Positions 18,239 through 27,258 of a stretch of DNA of 64,000 nt are shown piece by piece (within the stretch, counting starts at the first letter, position 1; every line of letters begins with the position of its first letter). The position numbers and the translations under genes were made by a program. The notes beneath the pieces are model-generated. The model did no database searches, was not told the origin of the DNA, and was given only the letters and a program-made list of their open reading frames with translations. The DNA is from Pseudoalteromonas sp. MM1 (GTDB lineage: Bacteria; Pseudomonadota; Gammaproteobacteria; Enterobacterales; Alteromonadaceae): contig NZ_AP027922.1 in assembly GCF_030296835.1 (NCBI RefSeq), forward strand, positions 3,224,001 through 3,288,000. The letters run 5' to 3'.

Positions 18239-18293
18239 CCTGTAAACTAAATTATTGGTTTAACTTAGCTTCTAGGTTAAATTTACAGCTGTA

Positions 18294-18386
18294 TGTTTGG
18301 TATTTAGGCAAGGCAGCGCCTATGTAATATGGTTATTCCCCATAAATAGACGATAACGAGGAATAAATGCCAAACATGCGCTGCCC
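18294..18386. repeat. Nested palindromic intergenic element after purD
   Basis: This fills part of the 329-base purD-EAL gap. The outer arms TGTTTGGTATTT (18294-18305) and AAATGCCAAACA (18365-18376) are inverse with one mismatch. The inner arms TTATTCC (18333-18339) and GGAATAA (18360-18366) are inverse. A third offset pair, GGCAGCGC/GCGCTGCC, also exists. No reading frame is present. Probably a dispersed palindromic repeat, but no second copy is in this window. Confidence 0.55.
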
Positions 18387-18497
18387 AAAGGGTTTTGACT
18401 TAATCCACTAGGTTACAAACCTCACACCGCGATTGAATTATCTCTAGGATAAACAAATTTTAATCCTGAAAGGTCAGCAGACCCTAAAAATTTAACT

Positions 18498-18526
18498 AAA
18501 AAAGCGCAGTTTATATGCGCTTTTTT
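18498..18526 (+). terminator. Terminator before the EAL-domain gene
   Basis: AAAAAAGCGCA and TGCGCTTTTTT form a stem of about 11 bp, followed by AGTG. It probably ends the purD transcript. Confidence 0.85.
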
Positions 18527-18567
18527 AGTGCTACACTAATTAAAAGAGTTATTACAAGTATACAACG

Positions 18568-21108
18568 TTGGAAACGAAAACTTTACGTTATCATGCCGCG
18601 GCCGTAGCCATACTGATTTTCATATTTTATATTATTAGCACACTGGCTTCTAACCTAGTTGTGCCGACTCGTTATACCATCGACAAAACCACGCCTGTAT
18701 ATTTAGACTTTGCCTACTATATAGATGAAAGTAAATCTCGCACACTCAACGATATTATTTTAAACCCTGATTTACTCACCCACCAGCCGTTAAACAGTAT
18801 TCCGTGGAGCTTTAAGCAGCAAAACTACTGGCTATTTATAGACCTAGAAAATAAAAGTTTAGATGCTCAAGACATTGTTGCCCATTTTGATAACCCGATG
18901 GTTGATCGCCTAAGCGTATATCGCTTAAATAATAAAAATGAGCTCATAGAAAGTTATAAACTAGGCGATAAAGTAAAGTCTCTCACGCTTTTTCAATATA
19001 GCGTACCGCATATGCGTTTTGCACTTGAAAGCAAATCTACAGAGCGCTTAGCCATAAAAATAGATACGACGGGGATCAGCAAAACCCCTGTTAATTTGTA
19101 TCGCCATAAAGAATTTGTTGATTTAGTTCGTTCGCAAACCGGCATTTGGGGCATATTTGCCGGCGTGTTATTAATGGCTGCCCTGTATAATTTAGTGCTT
19201 TATTTTGGCATTAAAGACCGCGTTTATTTAGTTTATATAGGCTATATAGTTAGCGCGCTGTGTTTAATGGGCATAGTAATGGGCTTTGGCTTTTACTTAT
19301 GGCCCCTAGAGTGGCAATTGTATTTGCACGAAAAAGTGATTTTTTCAAACTACGCAATGGCTTTTTTTACGCTCGCCTTTTGCACCATGTTTTTGCGCTA
19401 CCATAAAGATAAGTGCTGGCGCTATAAGCTGAGTAAAGCGCTGCTTACTTTAATATTTTTATTATCAACCACCACTTTTTTCATACCTGAATACATCGCA
19501 GCGCCTATCTTTTTTTGTGTATTAAGCCTGTTGTACATTATGTGTGTTATTTTAATTTACAATAAACTGCGCACAGGGTTTAGATGGGCGAAGTTTTACG
19601 TTTTTTCGTGGGTTCCACTCATTGTTGGCGCAGCAATACAACCATTAGAATTAACTGGCTTTTTAGATTATAGCTTTGCGATTCGTCATGCGTTTTTAGT
19701 GGCTATTTTGTGTGAAGTTATTTTAATGGCTATGGCACTTGCCGATAGAGTGCGCTACCAGCGTGAGCGTGCGCTCTATCATGCGACGCACACTCAGCAA
19801 ACAAAGCTACTTAACAGTGCTAAATTAAAACAAGCGTTTATGAACTTACAAGCACAAGGAAGAAATACCACCTTGTGTTTGATTAAAATTCGCCATTTTA
19901 ACTCGCTCAATACCATTATTACCCCATCGCAGGGTTATACCTTAATAAAGCACGTAGCTAAGCAGGTGGAGCTTGAGCTAAGCCATGAGCGGGAATTTAC
20001 TAATCTCGATATAGATTTTAATAATAGCCCGCGCTTGGCCGATTTAGGCAGTGGAGTATTTGCTTGTATTTCTACTAGAAACCAAAATCAACACACCTTA
20101 GAAGATGCACTAGTTAAAGTTATTAATAGCCTACCAAAACAATATGAAATACAGGGCCTAAACCTACAACTTACTTATAATATTGGTATAAGTAGTGCGG
20201 GCCATCGCGACGATTTTGAATATTGGCTAAAACGCGGTTATTTAGCGCTTAAAAAAGCTAAAACGAATAATGACTTGGTGGTTAGTACAACCAACGGCAG
20301 TAATATTTTAATGGATGTAACGCTTGCTGCCAAATTACAAAACGCGATTAAAACAGATCAATTAGCATTATATTACCAACCGCAAATAGGATTGAACTTC
20401 AGCCAAGTTAATAGCGCTGAGGCACTCTTACGCTGGCCAGACCCAGCATTTAACGGCGTATCGATAGAAGAGCTGATAATACTTGCTGAGCACACAGGTA
20501 TTATTAACGAGCTTACCTTGTGGGTTATTGAGCAAGCCTGTAAAGATATCGTCAAACTAACCGAGCAAGGCTATAACGATCACCCTATTAGCGTTAATTT
20601 AAGTGCTAAAAACTTGTCGATTAAAAACCTCGCCGAAAAAGTCGAAAACATCCTTATAAAATACCAAATTCCGGCACAGCTTCTTAAGTTTGAATTAACT
20701 GAGTCAGCATTAGTTGAAAGCCACGAAGCGCTTATTTCATTGGTTAATGAGCTTTCTGATTTAGGGGTGCGAGTGGTGCTTGATGACTTTGGCACTGGCT
20801 ATTCATCGCTAAGTTATTTGGTTAATTACCGCTTTACTGAGCTTAAAGTAGATAAATCGTTTGTATTTGATTTAACCAATAACACCGCCAATAAAGTGAT
20901 TGTGCAAACCGCTATAGATATGGCACATAACCTAGGGTTATCTATAACCATAGAAGGCATAGAAACCCAAGATGTGCACCACTTATTAAAAGAAATGGGC
21001 GCCGACCGAGCACAGGGCTACTTATATGCAAAACCCCTCCCCTATGATGACTATTTACACTTCTTAAAAAGCCAATACAGTTTAAAGATGTTAAACTCCA
21101 CGTTTTAA
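18568..21108 (+). CDS. 7TM-DISM sensor with degenerate GGDEF and intact EAL domain (cyclic-di-GMP phosphodiesterase)
   Basis: An 846-residue membrane protein. The only usable start is a TTG; stop codons lie close upstream and no in-frame ATG precedes the first membrane segment. Order: membrane segment (about 10-30), periplasmic 7TMR-DISM extracellular domain (40-175), seven membrane segments (190-395), GGDEF-like domain (430-580) and EAL domain (595-840). The GGDEF site reads LGSGVF, so cyclase activity is unlikely. The EAL domain keeps AEALLRW, NLSAKN, FELTES, DDFGTGYSSL, KVDKSF and EGIE, all expected of an active phosphodiesterase. It probably couples an external signal to cyclic-di-GMP breakdown. 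The ligand is unknown. Confidence 0.9.
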   Translation: METKTLRYHAAAVAILIFIFYIISTLASNLVVPTRYTIDKTTPVYLDFAYYIDESKSRTLNDIILNPDLLTHQPLNSIPWSFKQQNYWLFIDLENKSLDAQDIVAHFDNPMVDRLSVYRLNNKNELIESYKLGDKVKSLTLFQYSVPHMRFALESKSTERLAIKIDTTGISKTPVNLYRHKEFVDLVRSQTGIWGIFAGVLLMAALYNLVLYFGIKDRVYLVYIGYIVSALCLMGIVMGFGFYLWPLEWQLYLHEKVIFSNYAMAFFTLAFCTMFLRYHKDKCWRYKLSKALLTLIFLLSTTTFFIPEYIAAPIFFCVLSLLYIMCVILIYNKLRTGFRWAKFYVFSWVPLIVGAAIQPLELTGFLDYSFAIRHAFLVAILCEVILMAMALADRVRYQRERALYHATHTQQTKLLNSAKLKQAFMNLQAQGRNTTLCLIKIRHFNSLNTIITPSQGYTLIKHVAKQVELELSHEREFTNLDIDFNNSPRLADLGSGVFACISTRNQNQHTLEDALVKVINSLPKQYEIQGLNLQLTYNIGISSAGHRDDFEYWLKRGYLALKKAKTNNDLVVSTTNGSNILMDVTLAAKLQNAIKTDQLALYYQPQIGLNFSQVNSAEALLRWPDPAFNGVSIEELIILAEHTGIINELTLWVIEQACKDIVKLTEQGYNDHPISVNLSAKNLSIKNLAEKVENILIKYQIPAQLLKFELTESALVESHEALISLVNELSDLGVRVVLDDFGTGYSSLSYLVNYRFTELKVDKSFVFDLTNNTANKVIVQTAIDMAHNLGLSITIEGIETQDVHHLLKEMGADRAQGYLYAKPLPYDDYLHFLKSQYSLKMLNSTF

Positions 21109-21136
21109 TATCAACATCTTTAGGGGCCAAGTAAAG

Positions 21137-21946
21137 ATGCAAGGCACTTTGCGTAAATTAAAATCGAGCTTAACAGAGCCCGTTCAATACCACCTACCTG
21201 TTGGCGATAATCTAGTAGATTTAAATGCCTATATAGGTAAAGAACTAACGCTTACTTTTAGCGGTACCATTTTATGCTCAAACTGTGGTAAAAAAACCAA
21301 AAAGAGTTACTCTCAAGGGCATTGTTTTGTATGTATGCGTAAGCTTGCTAGCTGCGATATGTGCATTATGAAACCAGAAACCTGCCATTACGATCAAGGT
21401 ACCTGTCGCGAGCCACAATGGGGCGAAGAAAACTGTATGATCCCGCATTATGTGTATTTAGCCAATACGTCTGGGCTTAAAGTAGGTATTACTCGCCATA
21501 CGCAAATACCAACACGTTGGGTTGACCAGGGCGCTACCCAAGCGCTGCCTATTTTTAAAGTACAAACACGTTTGCAATCAGGTTTAGTTGAGGTGGCATT
21601 GGCCGAGTTTATTGCCGATAAAACTAATTGGCGTAACATGCTTAAAGGCCAAAACGACGCAATAGACTTAAAAGCCGCCGCAGCAGAGCTCATCCCACAA
21701 ATTAGCGATAAACTAAACGAGCTAAGTGAGCTATTTGGTGCAACGGCCATAGAGCAGCTAGATGAAGATGTGGTTGATTTAAACTTTCCGGTAACAGAGT
21801 ACCCTACTAAAATTAGCTCGTTTAATTTTGATAAAAACCCAGTAGTAAGCGGCGTGCTACAAGGTATAAAAGGTCAGTACTTAATTTTTGATACCGGCGT
21901 AATTAATATACGTAAATTTACCTCTTACGAGGTGACAGTAGGGTAA
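21137..21946 (+). CDS. DUF2797 family protein (zinc-ribbon plus GIY-YIG-like region)
   Basis: A 269-residue cytoplasmic protein of unknown role. The first third is cysteine-rich, with CSNCGKK, CFVCMRK, CDMCIMK and CREPQW, suggesting one or two zinc sites. It is followed by HYVYLANTSGLKVGITR, which resembles the GIY-YIG nuclease core: two short strands with Y-V-Y and K-V-G-I-T-R. This layout fits the DUF2797 family. The next gene starts 2 bases after its stop, so the two are translationally linked. A role in nucleic acid handling is an inference from the fold only. Confidence 0.8.
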   Translation: MQGTLRKLKSSLTEPVQYHLPVGDNLVDLNAYIGKELTLTFSGTILCSNCGKKTKKSYSQGHCFVCMRKLASCDMCIMKPETCHYDQGTCREPQWGEENCMIPHYVYLANTSGLKVGITRHTQIPTRWVDQGATQALPIFKVQTRLQSGLVEVALAEFIADKTNWRNMLKGQNDAIDLKAAAAELIPQISDKLNELSELFGATAIEQLDEDVVDLNFPVTEYPTKISSFNFDKNPVVSGVLQGIKGQYLIFDTGVINIRKFTSYEVTVG

Positions 21947-21948
21947 TT

Positions 21949-22242
21949 ATGCTAAACAGCTTTCCACAGTTATTAATTGTTTATAATGAGCTTGAAATAG
22001 CGCACGATAAACAAGAACAACAAGCGTGTTTGCACAGCGTTGCGCAAAGTGAGCTTAGTAATGTGCGCGTGTTGAACAAACAAGGAGAGTACGTTGATCT
22101 ACACGGCGCTGTATACCCCCCTCTTTCACAGGAGCAGCTAGCGCAACTGGTAACCACTTATTTGTTGAATGAAGGGCAATGCTGTCTTGGCAAAATTAAA
22201 ACCCTTAATACCAAGCAGGCGTTTGATTTACTAGGTTTATAA
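21949..22242 (+). CDS. Small conserved hypothetical protein paired with the DUF2797 gene
   Basis: A 97-residue soluble protein without signal peptide or membrane segment. I do not recognise the family with confidence; it may belong to DUF4144. The sequence mixes charged helices with a middle GEYVDLHGAVYPPLSQEQL stretch. It starts 2 bases after the DUF2797 stop codon, so a shared function is likely. Transcription converges on a histone-deacetylase-like gene. Confidence 0.75.
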   Translation: MLNSFPQLLIVYNELEIAHDKQEQQACLHSVAQSELSNVRVLNKQGEYVDLHGAVYPPLSQEQLAQLVTTYLLNEGQCCLGKIKTLNTKQAFDLLGL

Positions 22243-22296
22243 CCCTCAGTCTTTGTTATACCAATTCGCTTAATTAATAATTATTGCAAATTGCTA

Positions 22297-23214
22297 TTAG
22301 TACTCACTAAGCACTTTTATATGCGCTACAGCACTTCTTCCTAATGCTGATAGCGCATAGCCCCCTTCAAGGTAAGATATAACACCTTTACAGCCACTCT
22401 CTTTTGCAACGTTGCATAACTGCTCTGTAAGCCAGCTGTAGTCATCTTCTACAAACTTTAAACTTGCCATGTCATCTTCTAGGTGGGCATCAAACCCTGC
22501 ACTTATAAATAGCAGCTCTGGCTTAAAGGCTGTTAATTTAGGTAACCACTGAGTATTAAACACTTCTTTTAAGTCGTCGCCATTACTGGCTATGGGCAAA
22601 GGCGAATTAACAATATGATTATTATTTTTTACGGCTGTGTTTGGGTAAAATGGGTATTGAAATAAGGAGCAAAGTAATACGTTTTCATCGTTTATAAATA
22701 TGTCTTGGGTGCCATTGCCATGGTGTACATCAAAATCAGCAATTGCTATACGTTTAACGCCTTTGCTTTGAGCATACTTAACAGCAATGGCTAAGTTATT
22801 AAATACACAAAATCCAGATGAAGCATGTGCATTGGCATGGTGCCCTGGCGGGCGTACAGCGCAAAAAGCAGCATCGAGTTTATCTGCGAGTATTTCATCT
22901 ACAGCCAACAGCCCTGCCCCTACGGCGCGCTCAATTGCTTTAAATGAATCAGGACAAAGCCAGGTGTCGCCATCAAGGTTATGTAGCCCTTGCTGAGGGA
23001 CTAAGCGCTCCACAAGGTTAACTAACGACTCATCGTGGGCTAATAAGTAATCCTCACGCTTTGCTTTAGGCGCTTGTAGATGCGTTAAGCCAATATCTAC
23101 CCCACTTGCCAAAAGTCTATCGGCAATGGCGTCAAGGCGCTCTGGGCACTCGGGATGATCGTCAATCATTTTATGTTTACGGCAATGAGGATGTGAAATA
23201 ACTGCAGTACGCAT
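22297..23214 (-). CDS. Histone deacetylase family protein (class II-like amidohydrolase)
   Basis: A 305-residue zinc-dependent deacetylase of the HDAC/acetoin-utilization/acetylpolyamine superfamily. RPPGHHANAHASSGFCVFNN holds the catalytic His pair (125-126). DFDVHHGNGTQDIF supplies the zinc ligands D162 and H164, and SAGFD supplies D242. All catalytic residues are kept. Bacterial members remove acetyl groups from small amines or lysines; the substrate cannot be read from the sequence. AAAGGAG precedes the ATG. A hairpin separates it from the upstream five-gene cluster. Confidence 0.92.
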   Translation of the reverse strand: MRTAVISHPHCRKHKMIDDHPECPERLDAIADRLLASGVDIGLTHLQAPKAKREDYLLAHDESLVNLVERLVPQQGLHNLDGDTWLCPDSFKAIERAVGAGLLAVDEILADKLDAAFCAVRPPGHHANAHASSGFCVFNNLAIAVKYAQSKGVKRIAIADFDVHHGNGTQDIFINDENVLLCSLFQYPFYPNTAVKNNNHIVNSPLPIASNGDDLKEVFNTQWLPKLTAFKPELLFISAGFDAHLEDDMASLKFVEDDYSWLTEQLCNVAKESGCKGVISYLEGGYALSALGRSAVAHIKVLSEY

Positions 23215-23246
23215 AAACGCTCCTTTAATATGAGTGCTTAATATAA

Positions 23247-23270
23247 CAAAGCCACCTTACGGTGGCTTTG
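23247..23270 (-). terminator. Terminator between the serine hydrolase and HDAC-like genes
   Basis: CAAAGCCACC and GGTGGCTTTG form a perfect 10-bp stem with loop TTAC, 21 bases after the hydrolase stop. Confidence 0.8.
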
Positions 23271-23291
23271 CGACTTTGGTGTATAGCATCA

Positions 23292-24833
23292 CTACTTAGC
23301 TTTTAAATTTAGGTTTCTAAAATCAAAACTAAAGTCGGTCACCGCTGTTGATACCGCGCGCATTTTGGCGCTATTTACACGATTACTTTCGCCCATATCA
23401 AAACGAATAAATGCATCGGCCTCAAGTAGTTTTTCATCCCATTTAACAATAAACGTATTACCCGTGTAATGCTCAAGCGTGCCTTTTAAGCGTTTGGTAT
23501 GGGTAAAATCAATACGTAGTTTGCCATCTAGCTGCTCAATAATTACATCCCCGTACCAATCATCATGTAACGTGCCGGTGTAATTAATATTAGGTAACTG
23601 TGGCTGATAATCTGCTGGAGTGTCGGGTTTTGCACTTGCGTAGGCTGTTTGTTTACCTGCAAAATGTTTTTTAGCTAACTCTTCAACCCAGTCTTTATCT
23701 TCAAGTTTTAAAGCATCTTCAAGTACTTCATGAGTAACCGCCGAAAGCGCACTAAATGCTTGCTGATTAGATAAAATAACAATGCCAAGCTTTTTCTCTG
23801 GCAGCAATGTAACTTGCGACACCATACCTAAAATGCCCCCACCGTGGCCTAGCTTTTTAAAGCCGTGATAATCTTCAATGCTCCAACCTAACCCATAGCC
23901 TCTAAATTGCTGATGATAGGCCTCATACGCACTTTTAGACGCCATAGAGGTAATATGCGGGTGCCACATTTGCGCTTGCTGTTTTTCACTAAATAGCTGC
24001 TCACCGCTTGGCATTTTTCCAGCAGCTAACTGCGTAAGTAACCATTGGCTCATATCACTTACGCTCGATGCAATAGCCCCTGCACCTCTAAAGTCTTCTA
24101 GGTAGTTAACAAAAAAAGGATTGAGCTTGCCATCCATTGGTATGTGGCCAATTGCCCAATTTTTATTGCTTTTTGGAATACGCGAAAAGCCCGCGCGCGA
24201 GTTATCCATGTGCAAAGGCTGTAATATATTTTTTTCGATATAATCGTTCCAGCTCATACCTGATACACGTGCCACCACTTCGCCTGCGGTCACAAACATT
24301 AAGTTGTTATAGGCATACTGGCTTCGAAAGCTGCTGGCTGGCTTTAAATATTGTAGGCCGGCTAAAATAGCCGCTATAGATTTATCAGTACTTGGCCAAA
24401 TCATTAAATCGCCTTGGCCAAGCCCTAAACCACTGCGGTGGCTTAATAAATCACGAATGCGCATTTCGCGAGTAACGTAGGAGTCGTACAACCTAAACTC
24501 AGGTAAGTGATCAATTACTCTGTCATCCCAACTTAACTTACCTTCATCAACCAACTTAGCCAGCGCTGCACTGGTAAACGCTTTTGTGTTTGAGGCAATA
24601 CCAAAAAGTGTGTCTTTGTTCACTTTTGCATTTGTATTGAGATTACTTATCCCAAACCCTTTAGCAAATACAACTTTATCGTCTTGCACAACTGCTACCG
24701 CCATACCCGGTACGTCAAAGCGTGCCATTGAGGTGTTAATCACCTCCTCTAAGTGCGTGGTATTAATTTGTGCCCAACTATTAAAAGTGGCACTGGCAAG
24801 CAAAGCTAAACTGGCTAATTTGGTAAGTTTCAT
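23292..24833 (-). CDS. Serine hydrolase, beta-lactamase/penicillin-binding protein family (S12) with C-terminal domain
   Basis: A 513-residue exported enzyme. The signal peptide MKLTKLASLALLASATFNSWA is clear. The catalytic domain (about 25-385) has the S-x-x-K motif SNTK (81-84), YNN (175-177) as the Y-x-N motif, and LGHGGG as the third motif, so it should be active. The C-terminal 110 residues form a beta-rich domain (NINYTGTLHDDWYGDVIIEQLDGKLRI) of the DUF3471 type. Relatives include class C beta-lactamases, D-aminopeptidases and esterases, and a resistance role cannot be assumed. It is the last gene of a tight cluster that includes a gamma-glutamylcyclotransferase-like gene, which hints at peptide turnover. 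Confidence 0.9.
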   Translation of the reverse strand: MKLTKLASLALLASATFNSWAQINTTHLEEVINTSMARFDVPGMAVAVVQDDKVVFAKGFGISNLNTNAKVNKDTLFGIASNTKAFTSAALAKLVDEGKLSWDDRVIDHLPEFRLYDSYVTREMRIRDLLSHRSGLGLGQGDLMIWPSTDKSIAAILAGLQYLKPASSFRSQYAYNNLMFVTAGEVVARVSGMSWNDYIEKNILQPLHMDNSRAGFSRIPKSNKNWAIGHIPMDGKLNPFFVNYLEDFRGAGAIASSVSDMSQWLLTQLAAGKMPSGEQLFSEKQQAQMWHPHITSMASKSAYEAYHQQFRGYGLGWSIEDYHGFKKLGHGGGILGMVSQVTLLPEKKLGIVILSNQQAFSALSAVTHEVLEDALKLEDKDWVEELAKKHFAGKQTAYASAKPDTPADYQPQLPNINYTGTLHDDWYGDVIIEQLDGKLRIDFTHTKRLKGTLEHYTGNTFIVKWDEKLLEADAFIRFDMGESNRVNSAKMRAVSTAVTDFSFDFRNLNLKAK

Positions 24834-24844
24834 GATTATCCTTA

Positions 24845-25339
24845 TTATTTTTGGTGCACTGCAAATTCAATATCAGCACGCGCTTTATTTGTATCGGGTT
24901 TATGCGGCCGATTAAGTATTGCATCACTGTATTCTTTTGGAACGCCCGCCTCAAGCGCGCCGCGATGAACGTGCTGAATATACCAGTCGTATGGCAGTAC
25001 ATCGTTATCGTGGGTGTTTGCAATATAGCAATGAGCCTCTATTTGCTCACCATCTAACAAAGTGGGCTTAATAGCCACGCAATCGTACCCAGGACCCTCT
25101 ATGGTGTCTAAAATTGCTTTTTCGGCTTCATCAAGTTCATACACCACGCCATATACCAAGGCGTTTTTATCATCACTCTTTTGAATACTGCACTTACCCG
25201 AGCCATCTTTAAATAGCATATTAAACGTAAGCTCGTAGCCTTTTAGTACAGCCGTGCCAACTCGCTTTGCTTTTGGTAAACGCGCAAGCAAGCGATTAGA
25301 GGACATATTCGATCCAAACGAAAAATTATAAATAGGCAT
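24845..25339 (-). CDS. Gamma-glutamylcyclotransferase family protein
   Basis: A 164-residue protein from the ATG preceded by GGGAGA; a GTG one codon earlier is an alternative. The N-terminal YNFSFGSNM is the loop that binds the gamma-glutamyl group, and the glutamate in DTIEGPGYD is the probable catalytic acid. The family cyclises gamma-glutamyl amines to 5-oxoproline. The substrate is unproven. It lies 11-12 bases from its neighbours in the cluster. Confidence 0.87.
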   Translation of the reverse strand: MPIYNFSFGSNMSSNRLLARLPKAKRVGTAVLKGYELTFNMLFKDGSGKCSIQKSDDKNALVYGVVYELDEAEKAILDTIEGPGYDCVAIKPTLLDGEQIEAHCYIANTHDNDVLPYDWYIQHVHRGALEAGVPKEYSDAILNRPHKPDTNKARADIEFAVHQK

Positions 25340-25354
25340 CACTTCTCCCTAGGG

Positions 25355-25981
25355 TTAAATTACAACACGAATGGCTAAAGCAATTAAAATAACACCTATA
25401 CCCCGGTCAAACCAATAGCCGCTTTTTTGAAAAAACGCCCGTACACTGGGTTTTGACAGCACCAAAGAAAGCATAGAAAACCACAGCCATGTTGCCAAAG
25501 CCATATAAACCCCATACACAATTTGCACGCTAGTTGGTGTAGTTACACTAATAACTAAAGTAAATAGCGACATAAAAAAGAGAGTTGCTTTAGGGTTAAG
25601 CGCGTTGGTTAAAAAGCCACGCCTAAATGCATGCCATGCGCTTTCTTGTGGGGTTGCTTTGTTTTCTATGTTGTCTGTTTTATTTACCGGTGGTTTGGCA
25701 GCCCTTAATGCTTGTACGCCTAAATAGGCTAAATAAGCGCCCGCAACATACTTTAGTGCCATAAATAAATTAGGCGATTGCGTTAAAATTAGCGCAACCC
25801 CTAATACGCAGTATCCTACGTGTAATAAAATAGCAGCGCCCACGCCAGCGCTTGTCCATAGGGCGTTACGCCTGCCCTGCTGTATACTTTGTTTGAGCAC
25901 CACGGCAAAATCGGGGCCTGGGCTGGCTACTGCAAAAAAGTGGGCGATGGCGATCAGTAAAAATTCGTCTAAATAGTTCAC
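25355..25981 (-). CDS. LysE/RhtB family amino-acid exporter
   Basis: A 208-residue inner membrane protein with about six hydrophobic segments, starting at GTG. SPGPDFAVVLKQSIQQGRRNAL is the LysE/RhtB signature, and GFLTNALNPKATLFF is the second conserved stretch. Such proteins export amino acids or their analogues. Its place beside a gamma-glutamylcyclotransferase-like gene suggests a product of peptide or amino-acid turnover as cargo, but the sequence does not show which. Confidence 0.9.
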   Translation of the reverse strand: MNYLDEFLLIAIAHFFAVASPGPDFAVVLKQSIQQGRRNALWTSAGVGAAILLHVGYCVLGVALILTQSPNLFMALKYVAGAYLAYLGVQALRAAKPPVNKTDNIENKATPQESAWHAFRRGFLTNALNPKATLFFMSLFTLVISVTTPTSVQIVYGVYMALATWLWFSMLSLVLSKPSVRAFFQKSGYWFDRGIGVILIALAIRVVI

Positions 25982-25992
25982 AAGTATCCACT

Positions 25993-26766
25993 TTAAGTTG
26001 GTGCATAGGCAAGCAATAGCGGATTAGCAGAGCTATCAACTAATGCTTTGATCTCTTTTTGGGCTTTTTTAAACTGGCTGCGCAAATGTGGCTTTAAATG
26101 CTTTTTAGAGACACTGTCGTTTTTAAAATAACTAATCAGCGCGTGCATGAATACGGTATGGGCTTCGCTTAACTTAGCTTCACGATTAGCATAAGGGTTA
26201 TAGCACGAGCCACACCCGCCTTTAAATTGATACACAGTGTTGCTCATCATTACCCCAAACCCTAAAAAACAGGCCAGCGCATCTGCCGCTTGTGGCAAGT
26301 AGTCTTTACCGCCTGGCGGTAACACCCCAACATGATGAATTAATACAGTAGCCAGCGTGCCGGCAAAGCTTGCTACTAAATCTTGCGGCTGATTAATTTG
26401 ATTAGGATTAAACGAGACATTAATCGCATGGCTTGGCGGTACTATAAGCTGGCTTTGCTCTCCACGTAAATATTCAGCAAATTCAAAATGCGGAAATACT
26501 TGCGGCTGTAACTGCTGTGGCGCAACTAATTGTATTGGCCATGCACTCATACCTGCATAATCGCGTACTCGTACAAATACCTTGGTGGCCATTTCCTCAA
26601 TACTCGATACCGAATCAGGAAAATGTGCCACCGTTGGCAATATTATTTGCGTGTGCTTGGTAAAAAATTCGGCATCAAAGTGCTCTACTGCCCAAATAAA
26701 GGTATCAATTAGCCACTGCTGTTCGGCTTGTTCTAGCAGCGGCTTTGATTTAAATAACGCTAACAT
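25993..26766 (-). CDS. Conserved hypothetical protein with GGCGSCYNP motif
   Basis: A 257-residue soluble protein without signal peptide. I do not recognise the family. The central region has a hydrophobic stretch (VASFAGTLATVLIHHVGVLPPGG) and then FKGGCGSCYNPYANREAKLSEAHTVFMHAL, where a C-x-x-C pair sits among glycines next to a His/Glu-bearing helix. This could bind a metal or act in redox. The gene is 9 bases from creA and 11 from the exporter gene, inside one operon. Confidence 0.75.
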   Translation of the reverse strand: MLALFKSKPLLEQAEQQWLIDTFIWAVEHFDAEFFTKHTQIILPTVAHFPDSVSSIEEMATKVFVRVRDYAGMSAWPIQLVAPQQLQPQVFPHFEFAEYLRGEQSQLIVPPSHAINVSFNPNQINQPQDLVASFAGTLATVLIHHVGVLPPGGKDYLPQAADALACFLGFGVMMSNTVYQFKGGCGSCYNPYANREAKLSEAHTVFMHALISYFKNDSVSKKHLKPHLRSQFKKAQKEIKALVDSSANPLLLAYAPT

Positions 26767-26775
26767 AATGTGCTC

Positions 26776-27258
26776 TTACTCTTGTTCAAGTGCCCAGTTC
26801 CAAGCTTGTGTATTATATAAAGGCACGGTTGAAAGTGCATGGTGGTGGCTGCCGCTCGACTCTTTAGTCGAGTACGATAAGTATAATAATGTGCGGTTTT
26901 GTGCATCGTAAATACGACGCACTTTTAGCGATTTAAATAAAATACTTTTTGATGACTTAAACACCACCTCGCCTGACTTACTACGGTCTATTGCTTGTAG
27001 CATATCGGCTGTAATTGGCCCAGTTTGACGGCACGCAATAGACATATCAGAGGGATCTGAAAAATCTAAGTCGGCCTCAATATGGCTAATATGACACGTA
27101 ACCCCTTTTACTAGCGGGTCTTGCTGCGAATTTACCACTACATCTTTAGTAGTAAATAGCCCTAAACTCACTGATGCAACATCATCTGAGCAAGCGCTTA
27201 ATGTAACCACTGCGCTTAATAGCACAGCTAAACGTTTAAAGCGGTGTGGTAATTTCAT
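26776..27258 (-). CDS. creA: CreA family lipoprotein-like protein
   Basis: A 160-residue exported protein. VTLSACSDD at the end of the signal sequence is a lipobox, so it is probably a lipoprotein. DPLVKGVTCHISHIEADLDFSDPSDMSIACRQTGPI is the CreA signature. The function of CreA is unknown. It is the first gene of the five-gene minus-strand cluster. The 168-base gap upstream carries its promoter region and faces the divergent isomerase gene. Confidence 0.88.
   Translation of the reverse strand: MKLPHRFKRLAVLLSAVVTLSACSDDVASVSLGLFTTKDVVVNSQQDPLVKGVTCHISHIEADLDFSDPSDMSIACRQTGPITADMLQAIDRSKSGEVVFKSSKSILFKSLKVRRIYDAQNRTLLYLSYSTKESSGSHHHALSTVPLYNTQAWNWALEQE

Noticed and set aside
22257-22301. Half element TATACCAATTCGC after the DUF2797 pair as another full repeat copy
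   Set aside because: Only one end and a short CAATTCGC/GCAAATTG hairpin are present; the core is missing, so I list it only as a half end.
23292-24833. Serine hydrolase as a beta-lactamase resistance gene
   Set aside because: The S12 motifs are shared by many esterases and peptidases; the C-terminal DUF3471-like domain and the cluster context do not point to antibiotic resistance.
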